A DNA stretch of 60,097 nucleotides from Brugia malayi (lineage: Eukaryota; Nematoda; Chromadorea; Rhabditida; Onchocercidae). This document shows, piece by piece, positions 35,901-46,164 of this stretch. Below the pieces are notes generated by a model. It was not told where the DNA came from. It made no database searches and worked only from the letters and a program-made list of their open reading frames with translations. A program made the position numbers and the translations under genes. Numbering within the stretch: the first letter of the stretch is position 1; the number at the start of each line of letters is the position of its first letter. The stretch is taken from NCBI RefSeq assembly GCF_000002995.4, contig NW_025062302.1:1-60097 (forward strand), given 5' to 3'.

Positions 35901-38900
35901 ATTTGTCTGGCTCCGTGTTCGATGAGCAATAGGTTGCTCCTCACCACTTTCACTCGAAATCTTCGTGTTAGTTGTGGTGTTTCGGTTTTGGATAATTGGT
36001 TCTGCTCTCTCTGATGGGTTCGCGGGGTTCTCCGGAGTAGACTGTTCTTCTGGAGTAACTTCAAGTGGATACAACGTGCTTACAGGTCGATTTAGAAGTT
36101 TTCCTGACGATGTTTCGATCTGAGCGCTCCTGACGTACCCATCATTGGCTACGTTTAATTTCTTTATCCTTGCTAGTTTCCATGTACCACGTGGTGCATG
36201 AGGCTCATTTAACAGTACCACTTCTTCTATCGGCTGTCTCTTTTCTACATTTCTTGGAGATTTATGTTCTAATTGGTATCGATCCTTTAAGCTATTCAAG
36301 TATTCGTCTTTCCATATCTCCCAAAATGTTTTCAATGTTTCTAGGGTATTCGACCAGTGTTGAAGTAACCTTTCTTGTGTGGTTAGACTATAAGGTGAGA
36401 ATTCGTCTTCTCTGTCGTTATTGCTATTCAGTATAGACAAAGAAGCATTGGGAATGATGAAGTCTATTGGTCGCAAAATAATTGAGTCGTCGAAATTTAC
36501 GTAAGTTAAGGGGCGAGTATTAAGAATGCTTTCCACTTCGATAATCAGTGTGATTAGTTCCCCTTCCTTAAGCAGTCGTCTACCGATAGCTCTTCTTAAA
36601 CTCCTTTTTGTTAGGCCGATTAATCTTTCGTAGATTCCGCCGCTCCATGGTGCTCTCGGTGTTATAGTCTTACATTTGATTCCTTTCTCAGCAAGGAAAT
36701 TAGAGAGTTGTGATTCTTGCGTTTTTATGGCTTGAAAAACTGCCTGAAATTGGGTGGCATTGTCCGAAAGAATGAGTTCGGGATAGCCGCGTCGCGCAAC
36801 AAATCTTCTTAATGCAGTTAGGAAACTTTCCGCTGATAGATCGTCCACCATTTCCAAATGTACCGCTCTGGTGGTGAAGCATGTGAACAAGGCGATCCAT
36901 CGCTTTGCTTTTTCCAATTGTATCTTCACAGTAATCGGCCCCAAATAGTCGAGGCCAATTCGTCCAAACGTTCTTGATTCAGTGATCCGCTCTTGCGGAT
37001 AATTTGGCATAGGTGGCAATTTGAATGGCTTGGCTTTCCAGCGTTTGCAACTCATACAGCGGTTTAACACCTTCTTGACTTCAGCCCTTCCTTTCGGAAT
37101 CCAGTAAAGCTTTCTTATTCTGGAAATAGTTTGAGGGATACCTCCATGATGCGTCGTTTCGTGGTGGTGTTGAATAATTAGTTCTGTTATTCGATTGTGT
37201 CTGGGGAGATATATTGTTTGGGATGAGTATTCCCTGTCGTTCGGCAATTGTAGTCTGCTTTGGAATCTCCAGTACCTGTCTGCATAGTGCAGATTGTACT
37301 TTTCCACTTCTTCTGCTGTTATACCTTCCGATTGGGATTGTTTTATTAGTAGTTCCGCAGCGAGATTGTAATCCTCGGGTGTAATCGGATTCCTTTCTGA
37401 TACGCTGCTTAACCAGGTTAATTTTCCTTTAGATAATTTTTTGAGAAATTTTAGTATTCTTACTGTTGTTCTTATCATCTTTGTCCATTTACTGAATCGT
37501 TTTGCCTCCAGGAGATTGATTCGATTTGTATTGATGATTTCTTCTGTGGTTGTTGTTGCTACTATATTCTTATCTTCTTCGTTATCCTCTTCTTGTGGAA
37601 CGTCGTATTCCCAATGAGGCCAATTCGGTTCATTACCATTGATCCATGTGGGCCCGCTCCACCAAGGCTCGTAACTTATTAGACGAGTCGGAAAGGTTCC
37701 TCTGGTAGCAATGTCTGCTGGATTGTGTTCGCTTGGGATATACCGATATGCGAATTTCGCCATTTGTATTTCTTCCACACGATTCTGTATAAATTTTGGT
37801 AGGAGGCGAGAATTGTTTTGTATCCAATGTAGTGCACAGCGAGAGTCCGACCATACCACTACCTTTGGATTTTCTAATTCCATTTGTTTGATGACAAACT
37901 GAGCTGCGCGTACACCGATGAGAATAGCTAGTAATTCTAGCTTTGGTATCGTCATTCCTTTAATAGGTGCTAATCGTGATTTAGCAAAGAGTAACGACGT
38001 ATGCGTATTTTGATGGGCGTATACTACTGCAGCATATGCCACTGTAGATGCATCGGTGAAAACATGAAAGGTAATTTGTTGTGATAAATCGATTGTGAAT
38101 CGCGGGATTTCCTTGATATGAGTTGGGCATTCTACCACAAGATTGTTCCAGGTTTCAATCAATTGATTGTCGAGGGGTTGATCCCAATGTATGTTTTTTC
38201 TCCAGAGTTCTTGGAGAAATATCTTGAACGGTACTATCAGTGGTACTAGGAATCCAAGTGGGTCGTATTGTGAGGCGATGAACCGTAGAATAGTTCTTTT
38301 TGTTGTTGTTTGTTCGGTCCATGGATTTAATGTTATCTGGATATGATCCTTGTGTGGATTCCACTTAATCCCTAATATTTTCTTTATTTGACTCATTCGT
38401 GCTCGGTCTGACTTGGGTAGTTGCTCATTGAATGTCTGGTCATTTGAGAGGAATTCTCGCACGTTCATTGACGCATCCTTGAAAACTGATTTTGTTTCTT
38501 CATATTTATTCAAGGCTTCCTTTTCATGGCTCGCTGATAAGATGATATTGTCGACGTAGAGATTCTTCTTGATTTCACGTGCAGTTTCAGTCTCATAATG
38601 TTCCAAATGATAATTGAGAGTTGCTGATAATAAAAAGGGTGACGATATCACTCCAAAGGGAACCCTTTTGAATCGATAGCATATTAAATTATCTCTGTCC
38701 ACCTGTTTCTGAATATCTTTTACCCATAGAAAGCGTGTGCAGTCCCGTTCCGTTGGCAGCAACTCTAATTGTAGGAAGGCTTTTTCGACGTCAGCTATTA
38801 TGATGATTTTCATTGTTCTTAGTCGAATTAATATTCCAGCTAAATCGGGAAGGGTGATAGGGCCTCGATACAAGACATCGTTTAAGCTTTTCCTGCCTCT

Positions 38901-39278
38901 GAGGTGAGCGGAAGCGTCATAAACTATTCTGACCTTTGTCGTGGTGTTATCTGATTTTACCACTTCATGATGGGGCAAGTAATGGATAATACCTTGATGG
39001 TTTGTGAAATGACTTACCCTTTCGATGACATTGGATCTTAACTGTTCATTGATTGTTTCATTGTATGTGGTAAGTAGATGTTGGTTGCGGTGAAGTCGCT
39101 TGATTAACGACTGTAAGCGTCCGAGACATAATTCGAAATTGTCGCTTAATTTGGAACTGGTATCTTTCCATGGCCATGCGACCTGGTATCGTCCATCGGA
39201 TTTTCTAATCGTTTTCTTAAATTGTTTTAAGGCTTCTTCATCGTCATTGATCTCGGGTTTGTCTTGTATGCCTATTAG
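35472..39278 (-). CDS. BEL/Pao pol: reverse transcriptase, RNase H, integrase, with env-like tail
   Basis: Open for about 1268 codons after the TAA at 39279. Reverse transcriptase: an RIVYDAS block, IADVEKAFLQ (catalytic Asp, motif A, about 38790), RVPFGVISSPFLL, and YVDN at motif C (about 38550), where the family consensus is YVDD. RNase H: HVFTDAST, IPKLELLA, VVWSDSR and EHNPADIATRG supply the acidic residues. Integrase: an H-H-C-C region (HHETTHHGG...CMSCK, about 37170-37050), then the DDE core with GLDYLGP, LILSDNATQF and APWSGGIYERL (about 36960-36600). The DUF5641 domain follows (HWSNTLETLKTFWEIWKDEY, VVLLNEPHAPRGTWKLARI). The last 190 or so residues hold a hydrophobic segment and Cys-containing ectodomain-like sequence, and the final 26 codons lie within the 3' LTR. 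The lack of an initiating ATG here reflects the upstream stop. Confidence 0.92.
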   Translation of the reverse strand, partial: LIGIQDKPEINDDEEALKQFKKTIRKSDGRYQVAWPWKDTSSKLSDNFELCLGRLQSLIKRLHRNQHLLTTYNETINEQLRSNVIERVSHFTNHQGIIHYLPHHEVVKSDNTTTKVRIVYDASAHLRGRKSLNDVLYRGPITLPDLAGILIRLRTMKIIIIADVEKAFLQLELLPTERDCTRFLWVKDIQKQVDRDNLICYRFKRVPFGVISSPFLLSATLNYHLEHYETETAREIKKNLYVDNIILSASHEKEALNKYEETKSVFKDASMNVREFLSNDQTFNEQLPKSDRARMSQIKKILGIKWNPHKDHIQITLNPWTEQTTTKRTILRFIASQYDPLGFLVPLIVPFKIFLQELWRKNIHWDQPLDNQLIETWNNLVVECPTHIKEIPRFTIDLSQQITFHVFTDASTVAYAAVVYAHQNTHTSLLFAKSRLAPIKGMTIPKLELLAILIGVRAAQFVIKQMELENPKVVVWSDSRCALHWIQNNSRLLPKFIQNRVEEIQMAKFAYRYIPSEHNPADIATRGTFPTRLISYEPWWSGPTWINGNEPNWPHWEYDVPQEEDNEEDKNIVATTTTEEIINTNRINLLEAKRFSKWTKMIRTTVRILKFLKKLSKGKLTWLSSVSERNPITPEDYNLAAELLIKQSQSEGITAEEVEKYNLHYADRYWRFQSRLQLPNDREYSSQTIYLPRHNRITELIIQHHHETTHHGGIPQTISRIRKLYWIPKGRAEVKKVLNRCMSCKRWKAKPFKLPPMPNYPQERITESRTFGRIGLDYLGPITVKIQLEKAKRWIALFTCFTTRAVHLEMVDDLSAESFLTALRRFVARRGYPELILSDNATQFQAVFQAIKTQESQLSNFLAEKGIKCKTITPRAPWSGGIYERLIGLTKRSLRRAIGRRLLKEGELITLIIEVESILNTRPLTYVNFDDSIILRPIDFIIPNASLSILNSNNDREDEFSPYSLTTQERLLQHWSNTLETLKTFWEIWKDEYLNSLKDRYQLEHKSPRNVEKRQPIEEVVLLNEPHAPRGTWKLARIKKLNVANDGYVRSAQIETSSGKLLNRPVSTLYPLEVTPEEQSTPENPANPSERAEPIIQNRNTTTNTKISSESGEEQPIAHRTRSQTNLQKREKSNFVLTNLLLTVAISIILQAAETKECKWTSGVPFNMPQKWNCKTIETRNATPIRITVYTHVHVKIPTTIPLHLIQTCTTHNQGLESVEDHNVLSYKPQIYPLEYFSLFPRECREQARNSTRNNLCTEQSNLAKGQI

Positions 39279-39825
39279 TTACAGTTTCCAGAATTGATCT
39301 AAATCTGGAACGTTGATCGTGTTAGCGGCGTAAACTATTTGTGAGGACATTCGTGAATTGGGAGAAATTTTCTTTGTATAGCCAGACCCAGCCAGGATCG
39401 GGCCCACTTTAGTGTGGAGCAGTGTGAATCCCGATTGCAGATTCTCTGCTTTGTCGAAATTGATGAATTGAAAGAAGTGGTTGGCTCCTATTAATATATC
39501 CGGTTGCTTCCATTCACTGTGGAAATCAATTGTTGGACTTCCTTTGAGGGATCGTATGTCGCTTTCACTTAAGTTGACTACTTGTAGTTTGTTTGTTAAA
39601 TAGTCCACGGTGTTCGCTTCGAGCAACACTGTACGGTCCTTTCCGATTTTTATCCCTATTTCAATTCTGGTGGTTAGGTGCGTGTTCGGGTCCTTTTTGC
39701 CGAATGAAGCGATGTTTAATTTCCCTTCATCTGTTTCGTTAAGCATTAGTTGTTTGGCTAAGTTCTTTGAAACAAAGGATAATTGTGATCCAACGTCGAA
39801 TAGGCTAAAGCCCTTTGTTGAGTAT
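39279..39825 (-). pseudogene. BEL/Pao aspartic peptidase region
   Basis: In the frame after the gag frameshift, the retroviral-type aspartic peptidase active site is visible as LFDVGSQLSFVS, near 39806. The DVGS in place of the usual DTGS or DSGS is noteworthy. It is followed by flap and core segments (NIASFGKK, VNLSESDI, ILIGANHFFQF, GPILAGSGYTKK). The frame ends at an in-frame TAA (39279-39281) straight after DQFWKL; the same frame continues directly into the reverse transcriptase region. One nonsense change and one frameshift therefore separate this piece from its neighbours on either side. Confidence 0.85.
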
Positions 39826-41281
39826 TTGGATTAGTTGGGTTGAACACATTTATCTGCTTGCATAAGAGTAGGATGCGCTTGTCACGTTTCTTCTCTTTTT
39901 CGACTATTATATTTGTCGTGGTAGTGGAGTCTGGATCCTCTGGTTTATTGGGCATTTCCTTGAATTTGTTAGGGCACAGCGCGGAATTGTGTTGACCCTT
40001 GCAGTGGAAGCAATTCCGTTTCTTGTTTTTGCATCTGGCTGCCATATGTCCGATCTTGAAGCAGTTGAGGCAAGCGTTTAGTTTCTTCAGACGTTGCAGC
40101 CTTTGTTTGAGAGTGGGATAAATCTGGCACTCTTCATCCCAGCGATTCTTGTTGCATAGTGCACAAGGTCTTGATAGGGCTTTGATGATGGGTTTCTCCG
40201 GAACAGAGGTTGTTAAGGCTGAAGTCTCATTGGGATTGTGTCGTGGTCTTGGCTTGCCTTTTATTGGAGATTGATTCTCCATATTCCCTTTAAACCATAG
40301 GGACTGGCTTTGTACTACTTCTTCGTTCACAGATGCAAGCTCCGTGAGGAAGTTTCGGAGTTTGGTGACAGACCACGATTCCTGCCTCTTTCTTCTGTAA
40401 ACCTGTTCTAGGATCCAGGTTGGCAATTTCCCTTCCACAGCTATTTCGATACCGGACTGCTCTAAATTCTCACCGATGGCTTCCAATTGTCGAAGTGTTC
40501 GCTCAATGGCCTCAAGCGTTGCTTTCCACTCTCTATCGTTCTTTTTGATGGAGTATAATTCGGTGAACAAGGCTCGTTTGATGGCGTAAGGCTGCCCAAA
40601 CTTTTCGACGAGGACATTTCTTACGATACTGTAATTCTCCGGAGTTATGTCATAACCTCTGATAGCTTGGAGGGCGTCTCCTTTGAGACATGTGATGAGA
40701 TAGTTTAGTTTATGGATATCGGGAATTGCTTGTTGATGTATAGCTGTATCAAAGCTATTCCAGAATTCCCTCCAGCGTCTTGGATTCCCACTGAATGTGG
40801 GCAGTGGTAGTTGTGGGAGATTTACTGTAGGGTATTTACCCGCTTGTGTGGGTTCCTTGGGTTGAGTTGTTTCCTCCCTTACCATAGACTGATTTAGCCG
40901 TTGTAATATGAACTCCGAATCATTTTGATACATTTTTAAAATGACTACAGTTTGTTTTGCTTGTAAAATTAAGTTGGTAATACCTGATTCATCGTCGTTT
41001 ATCTGAAGGTATCGATCTTCTTCTTTTCTTTTGGTTGAGACTGAAATCTGCTGGATGAATTGTTTCCACTCTGTATTGACCGATTCCAACGCCTCTATGT
41101 ATATTTGGATATGCATGATTTTTTCTTGGGTGATCCTTCTCCGTTCCTGATGAAGACGGATTGTTTCGTCGGTTGTTGTCATTTGGTCGACCGAATCCAA
41201 GTTCAGACGCTTGATTTCGTTGAGGACTTCACATAATCTTTGTTTTGTTTGGTCTGCGGTTCTGATGATGATGGATGACAT
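39758..41281 (-). CDS. BEL/Pao gag (capsid-like plus zinc knuckles)
   Basis: About 507 residues from the ATG at 41281. A slightly longer frame begins at an ATG that overlaps the primer-binding site and is less likely. The N-terminal part is helical and rich in Gln/Lys. The middle carries LPLPTFSGNPRRWREFWNSF and LNYLITCLKGDA, the hallmark of the DUF1759 gag segment of BEL/Pao elements. Near the C-terminus are cysteine clusters: CALC...C, then CLNCFKIGHMAARC, a CCHC knuckle, and CFHCKGQHNSALC. The frame ends at a TAG at 39758-39760 only because of a frameshift near 39810; the peptidase follows in the next frame, so the original was probably a continuous gag-pro-pol. Confidence 0.9.
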   Translation of the reverse strand: MSSIIIRTADQTKQRLCEVLNEIKRLNLDSVDQMTTTDETIRLHQERRRITQEKIMHIQIYIEALESVNTEWKQFIQQISVSTKRKEEDRYLQINDDESGITNLILQAKQTVVILKMYQNDSEFILQRLNQSMVREETTQPKEPTQAGKYPTVNLPQLPLPTFSGNPRRWREFWNSFDTAIHQQAIPDIHKLNYLITCLKGDALQAIRGYDITPENYSIVRNVLVEKFGQPYAIKRALFTELYSIKKNDREWKATLEAIERTLRQLEAIGENLEQSGIEIAVEGKLPTWILEQVYRRKRQESWSVTKLRNFLTELASVNEEVVQSQSLWFKGNMENQSPIKGKPRPRHNPNETSALTTSVPEKPIIKALSRPCALCNKNRWDEECQIYPTLKQRLQRLKKLNACLNCFKIGHMAARCKNKKRNCFHCKGQHNSALCPNKFKEMPNKPEDPDSTTTTNIIVEKEKKRDKRILLLCKQINVFNPTNPNTQQRALAYSTLDHNYPLFQRT

Positions 41282-41284
41282 GTT

Positions 41285-41301
41285 CCCGGCTCGTGGCACC
41301 A
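41285..41301 (-). promoter_or_regulatory. Primer-binding site
   Basis: Six bases inside the 5' LTR, the minus strand reads TGGTGCCACGAGCCGGG. The initial TGG is the complement of a tRNA 3' CCA, as expected for minus-strand DNA priming. The particular tRNA was not identified. Confidence 0.8.
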
Positions 41302-41307
41302 TAAATT

Positions 41308-41810
41308 TGTTGTGAATGGTTTGAATTGGGTTGGTTTACTTGCACAATTGAGTCGAGTGCTCAATCTTGGGTAATTAAACCAAACAAGCAATCAGTAGTA
41401 GGACAATTTAGTGAGGACGATGAGCTAAGCAACGGGGAGAGTGGGAAGACTGCCCCGGTTGAGTGGTAATTGCCCTTATATAGGATGATTTGAGGGTGGA
41501 GAGATAAAGCGATTGAAAAATGGAAGCTAGCAAGAAGGCTATGGAAAGATAGTTTTTGTAAACGGAATTAGATAACAAATAAGGATTGGAACAGATGTGC
41601 ATTAGATAATATGACAGATTAGCATGGGAATTTGTTAACACATTACCATCTATGAGTCATTAAGGAATTTGAATTACAATAAAACTTACAATAAATGATT
41701 AACATGATTTGCTTAAATATAAATACATTGATTTAAATTTGACCTTTTGCTAAATTCGATTGTTCGGTACAAAGATTATTTCTAGTGGAATTTCGAGCTT
41801 GTTCTCGACA
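41308..41810 (-). repeat. 5' LTR of the BEL/Pao element
   Basis: A direct repeat of the LTR at 35018-35549 with the same TG...CA ends. A TATATA-like stretch (TTATATAGGATG on the plus strand, about 41474-41485) and AATAAA-type signals within it are candidate transcription signals, as is usual for LTRs. Confidence 0.95.
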
Positions 41811-43019
41811 GTTTTACATAAGTTTTTTAGTAATAACTACTGCTTGAACAATTAAATTTAGGTGTTCAATAAGTAAAAAAAAAATTTTTGTTATACCAGC
41901 ATTTGTGACTATTATAATCAATAATCAATCAGTTACTGCTAAGAATTATTAAAAAAGTGCAAAAGTTGATTTAAACGATAGATCATTAGGTTATATTGAC
42001 GGCACCAATAATTATATCAAATGTAAATTATACAAAAGATGTTTTAATTTTTCATACATTATTATTTAAACTATAAGTTTTTAAATACTTTAAATTAATT
42101 ATATTAAAAATGATAATAAGTTTTTAATAATTATATTAAAAATAATAATAATAAATTTTTAAATACTTTAAATTAATTATATTAATGAAATAATGATTAT
42201 ATCATATTTTATTTGGGTTTATCATAACTTCGTCTTTCTTGAACAATCCTAATCTATTTTATTGAATTTTGTACAATGGTATATCGGGAAAATCCTAAAA
42301 ATACTTTTTATAAAGACGAAAAAAAAAATCCTGTTGAAAATTTTTTTTTCTTTATAGAGGTGATCGAATATGTTTATCACCGTAAGCAAAAATTATTCTA
42401 ATTTATCCAATTCACTTAGGAATGTATAATTTTATGACAGCAATTCTTATGTGTAAATGATACATAACTATTTAACTTTTCTAAGTGTGATATCATTTCA
42501 ATGATAATTTCCAATAATACTTAGCAAGATTATCATCAGCAATTAATTATCAATTTAAATCTTCATACATCAACAATCAATTATTCGTTTAAATATTCAT
42601 AGACGTTTTCTTTTGTACAAAACAATCTTAGAATTTAGGTCTTACTGAAATCTAACTGCTACACAATTATTCTTTTCAACAAAATTCCATATTCACACAT
42701 TTTTTCGTTAACAATCTGATAGAAAAATACAATCTATAATTGATGAATGGATATATATTCAATGGGTTATCTGTTCATTACAATAATGTCAGCAAATGTG
42801 ATTAATTAAACTCAAAATAAAATTTTTGTTACCTAAATATATCATCTTTGAGTTATCCTAGAATTAAAAAAAAAAAAAAAAAAGAATACCCTAGAATTAA
42901 AAAACTATGTCCAAAACTGAAAATAGCGATCAGAACAAATCAATAAGCGTACTGTGATTGACTCGTCACAATCAATGTAAATTTACGTTTTCTCTGATAC
43001 TTGCCTTGTATCACTTCGA
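41811..43019. other. AT-rich stretch, no gene supported
   Basis: No gene is supported. On the plus strand about 41890-42030 shows a short open stretch (VTIIINNQSVTAKNY, stop, then VDLNDRSLGYIDGTNNYIK), and the minus strand near 41900 gives VTNAGIT. Neither is enough to call a protein. A poly-A/T run is at about 42868-42882. Confidence 0.5.
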
Positions 43020-44560
43020 TGTACTTTATTCACGATAATCAATTTTTTTTTTGTTATTCACTAATTCATCAAAACTATGACTATCTCAAAATTAAAATTA
43101 CTCTCTACATTTATAGAAATACATGCTGTTGTTGAAGAAATAGGAATGACCAAATTTCATATCGGTTTATTTTTAGCAAAAATAATTCTGCCAACACAAC
43201 TACAAGATGTCTTTCTCCTTTTCAGCTTACAAAATTTAAATAATGGTAGAAAGGGAAGGATGGAAATGGTTAGAAGAAGAATGGCCAATCTGGGAATACA
43301 AGGTTAACGAGGATCATGAAGAATATGAAGAGATCCTAAAAAATCTTCCAGAAAAAAAAAAAGAAAACGATGATCAAAAGATTATAGGGCATTTTTTCTA
43401 TCGATAAAACTTTTCAAATTCATCCACGAAGAACAATTTAACAAATGGTCAAGGATGGTAAAAAGTACCAAAACTGTATTGGCTTTGAGATTTATAAATT
43501 TAATATCCAAAAGAGGAATTCCTTGGTTATAAATCTCTGCAGAGAAAAATAATGACGATTATGAAGAAAATAATTAAGTGGAATTTATACTATAAATAGG
43601 AACTGGAAAATGGAAAATCGAAGTCGCTCGGAAAACTCAGAATTAAACAATTGCATGACTGAAATCTTCATACAACGATAACAGAAAGAACTGTTTCACA
43701 CCGGAATGACTAATACGATTTCAAATTTGAGAAAATAGTTTTGGATATCGAAGGATAACAAAAAAAGTCTTGAATAAGTTTATGGCTATAAACTGCTAAC
43801 TAATTATCTAGAAATTTGAGTAAGCTGTTTTTGAATATTTGCAAATTAGTCTGGATTATTTGGACGTTCTTTAAACTGAACCGGAGATGACAAAATGATG
43901 AGTTATTTTCTTGTCTTCACATGTTTCACTATTAGAAATAGCAGATAATTTCTTCGCAAAAAATTTCTTAAATGTCTTTAGAAGATTTATAATCCAGATG
44001 GTTATTCAAAATTAATTCTAAGTAACATCAGTTGGTTATCTGAACTATAATAGGATAAGAAACGCAATGGAAATAGAAAATATATTCAGTATTCGTCCAC
44101 TAATTGATGTCAACTTCTGGCAACTTTATATTTCTAAAACCAATTGATGAGAGAGGAAACTCCTGACATTTGCTTAATAATATTTACTGGAAATAACGAT
44201 AACCGAAATATGCTTTTAAATACTTCGCAAAAAAAAACTCATCAAATACTGATCTAGTATAATAGAAAATCTTGATTTACATCGGAGAATATGGAAAGAT
44301 TGATTACTCAACTAGTTTAAGAGAACGTACATAAGTAGAACATAATTTTCCAAAGAGTAGAAATAAAAACAAAAATTGTGATGCAAATATTTTACATTCA
44401 AATATTTTATCGCACAAATTATATTGAGTGAAGATTTATTTCGTAAGGAGCTAAGAGACAAATCCATTGGTCGGTATATCATATAATTGATCCACAAATC
44501 CGGAGTAGATAAAATGCTGTGCGGGGATGACAAATCTGCAATAGTATTGAAAAAAAAGAA
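43020..44560 (+). pseudogene. Decayed BEL/Pao pol, copy 1 (RNase H to DUF5641)
   Basis: Remains of a BEL/Pao pol, recognised by order-preserving similarity to the element at 35018-41810. MTISKLKLL at 43077 corresponds to the RNase H IPKLELL motif. A WPIWEY segment near 43283 and EEQFNKWSRMVKST near 43428 match the linker after RNase H. FHTGMTNTISNLRK near 43693 is the integrase zinc-binding region. LEIADNFFAKNFLNVFRRF near 43930 lies in the integrase core. ENIFSIRPLIDVNFW near 44076 precedes the DUF5641 domain, of which SSIIENLDLHRRIWKD (near 44255) and ILSEDLFRKE (near 44420) remain. Many stops, frameshifts and an internal loss of part of the integrase show it is old. No LTRs of its own are evident. 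Confidence 0.85.
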
Positions 44561-45178
44561 TGTTCACAAATTTTAGAAATAAAGTAAAACGCTGAATTTA
44601 AAATCAATAATATATGAAAAGTATAATTTAAAATACTCCGCAAATAAACAAAATGCTAACTCATTAACCAGCTGAATTTTCAACTTTTTTGATTACCATA
44701 CAAAATTTTCTGATTTGATATCTATCACTTCCAATCGCTGTAATCCGATTTTCCTTTACACAGTCTTTTTAATTCCCATTTTTACATCCAGTAGGAAATT
44801 ATTAGATGTTTAACTATAAGAAAATCTCTAATAGAGAAGACCATGTATAGAACTACTTTTTTTTTCTTTTTTTTTCGAGAATAGGAAAAATGCATTACTT
44901 ATTCAAATATGAAAAAACAAGAACCAAATGATTTAGATTGCTTGAAAGGAACGTTCCATTAATTTTTATGAAAAATTTTATAAATAAGGATATAAAAAAG
45001 AATGTGAATGAAATACCTTTTTCAACTGAAATTCTAAAATCCATGCAATTGTGAATAGAAAGCAATAAATACAGAAAATATTTCACTCTTCCATGATGTT
45101 GAATTTCCGAGAGGAATTTCAGAGAGACGAAATTCCCGAGAGATAGCCTGTAGGAAATAAGAATTCTCTATACTATGC

Positions 45179-45226
45179 TGTTGAAAAAGCAAGATGACAG
45201 TGACTGGTCATCTTGCTTTTTCAACA
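45179..45226. repeat. Perfect 20-bp inverted repeat with 8-nt loop
   Basis: Arms TTGAAAAAGCAAGATGAC (core) at 45179-45198 and their exact complement at 45207-45226 flank the loop AGTGACTG. Either strand would form a stable hairpin. It lies in gene-free sequence. Confidence 0.9.
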
Positions 45227-45729
45227 AGATTAGGGTACGCTTATCCTTTTAGAACGCATAACAGTTAGCACATTTTTGTATTTTTTAATGTAGTTATTTG
45301 GAATGGAAATTATGTACTTTGGTGGATTCTTTTATTTACTAAATCGTTTGTTCAGTTTCTCTTCTTCTGTAATATTTTTTTTTTTTTTTGTTTTTTTAAA
45401 TCAGTAAATCAAACTGTCGGATTATTTATTGACTTTATATTTCTTCCAAATTTTCTTGCTATGTTCAGCTTAATAATACTTTAAATGTATTTTAGGTTTA
45501 GGGATTGATCCCTCATTCTTCCATTCCTACTCCTTCCAATTTTAACTTTTAAAACTTTAAACCTGTTTTGACATTTCTGTATTTGTTAGTACAATTGTTG
45601 GGGATGGAAATTCTTTTAATCGGGAATTGCAATTATTTCCCTTGAACGAGGAAGTCCTAGTAAAAGTCATCAGCTCACTTTAAGTACATTTCTTTTTTTT
45701 AAGGTAAACATGCTAGCCACATGCAACCA

Positions 45730-45960
45730 ATAAAGCTTTCCATACGTATGTGATATTTTTATGTTTCAGTTGAATTGTCGTATCTACTTTGAAACAGTCA
45801 AATTGTGCAATATTCTGAATTATATCGCTTTCGCCAGAGACATCTCCGTCTGCAACTGTAGCTCAGTTCAAAATTTGATTTGAAGTGTTTGCTGTTACTT
45901 CGCGAGAAAATTCTGTCATTCTTATTGACTACATATTTTTTACCTTAGCCTATATCACTA
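45730..45960. repeat. Dispersed block X, copy 1
   Basis: This is similar (by eye about three quarters identical) to 54870-55085. Shared landmarks in order are GCTTTCCATA, TCTACTTTGAAACAGTC/TCTCTTTGAAACAGTC, ATATTCTGAA, TCGCTTTC, GTAACTGCAGCTCAG/CAACTGTAGCTCAG, CAAAATTTGATTTGAA, AGAAAATTCTGTCATTCTT and GACTRCATATTTTTT. Each copy lies downstream of a decayed BEL/Pao pol in the same orientation. Confidence 0.75.
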
Positions 45961-46164
45961 ATTAAATTCATTAATACTGTGTAATTATTAGGTGCATTAA
46001 TAATGTCATGGCAAGATTAAGTTAATTGTAAAAATATCATTATTAATTAATATTCAGTGAAGAAGTGGTATTAATTTTAGTTAAAGTAATAATATGGTTA
46101 ATAAAGCATTTAAGTCATCTCCTCTACATTTTCATGGGAAGTCTTTTTAATCAATAACTTCCTT

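Larger units (their letters stand above)
35018..41810 (-). mobile_element. BEL/Pao-type LTR retrotransposon, nearly complete
   Basis: A 6.8-kb element on the minus strand with direct LTRs of about 500 bp that begin TGTCGAG and end CAACA (TG...CA). It has a primer-binding site next to the 5' LTR, a gag region, an aspartic peptidase, and then a reverse transcriptase-RNase H-integrase order (peptidase before RT, A17-type), which is the BEL/Pao layout. The LTRs are about 95% alike by eye. Two lesions break the single long polyprotein frame: a frameshift near 39810 and an in-frame TAA at 39279-39281. No target-site duplication is visible (ATAAC on the left, GTTTT on the right) and there is no clear polypurine tract before the 3' LTR. 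It lies against the hydrolase pseudogene on its left. Confidence 0.95.

Noticed and set aside
41811..42040. Short plus-strand peptide stretches (VTIIINNQSVTAKNY, VDLNDRSLGYIDG) and minus-strand VTNAGIT as possible further bacterial gene fragments
   Set aside because: Each is too short and in conflicting strands; no consecutive family motif could be followed.
43077..43307. A 76-codon plus-strand frame as an independent gene
   Set aside because: Its MTISKLKLL start corresponds to the RNase H motif of BEL/Pao pol, so it is part of the decayed element at 43020-44560.
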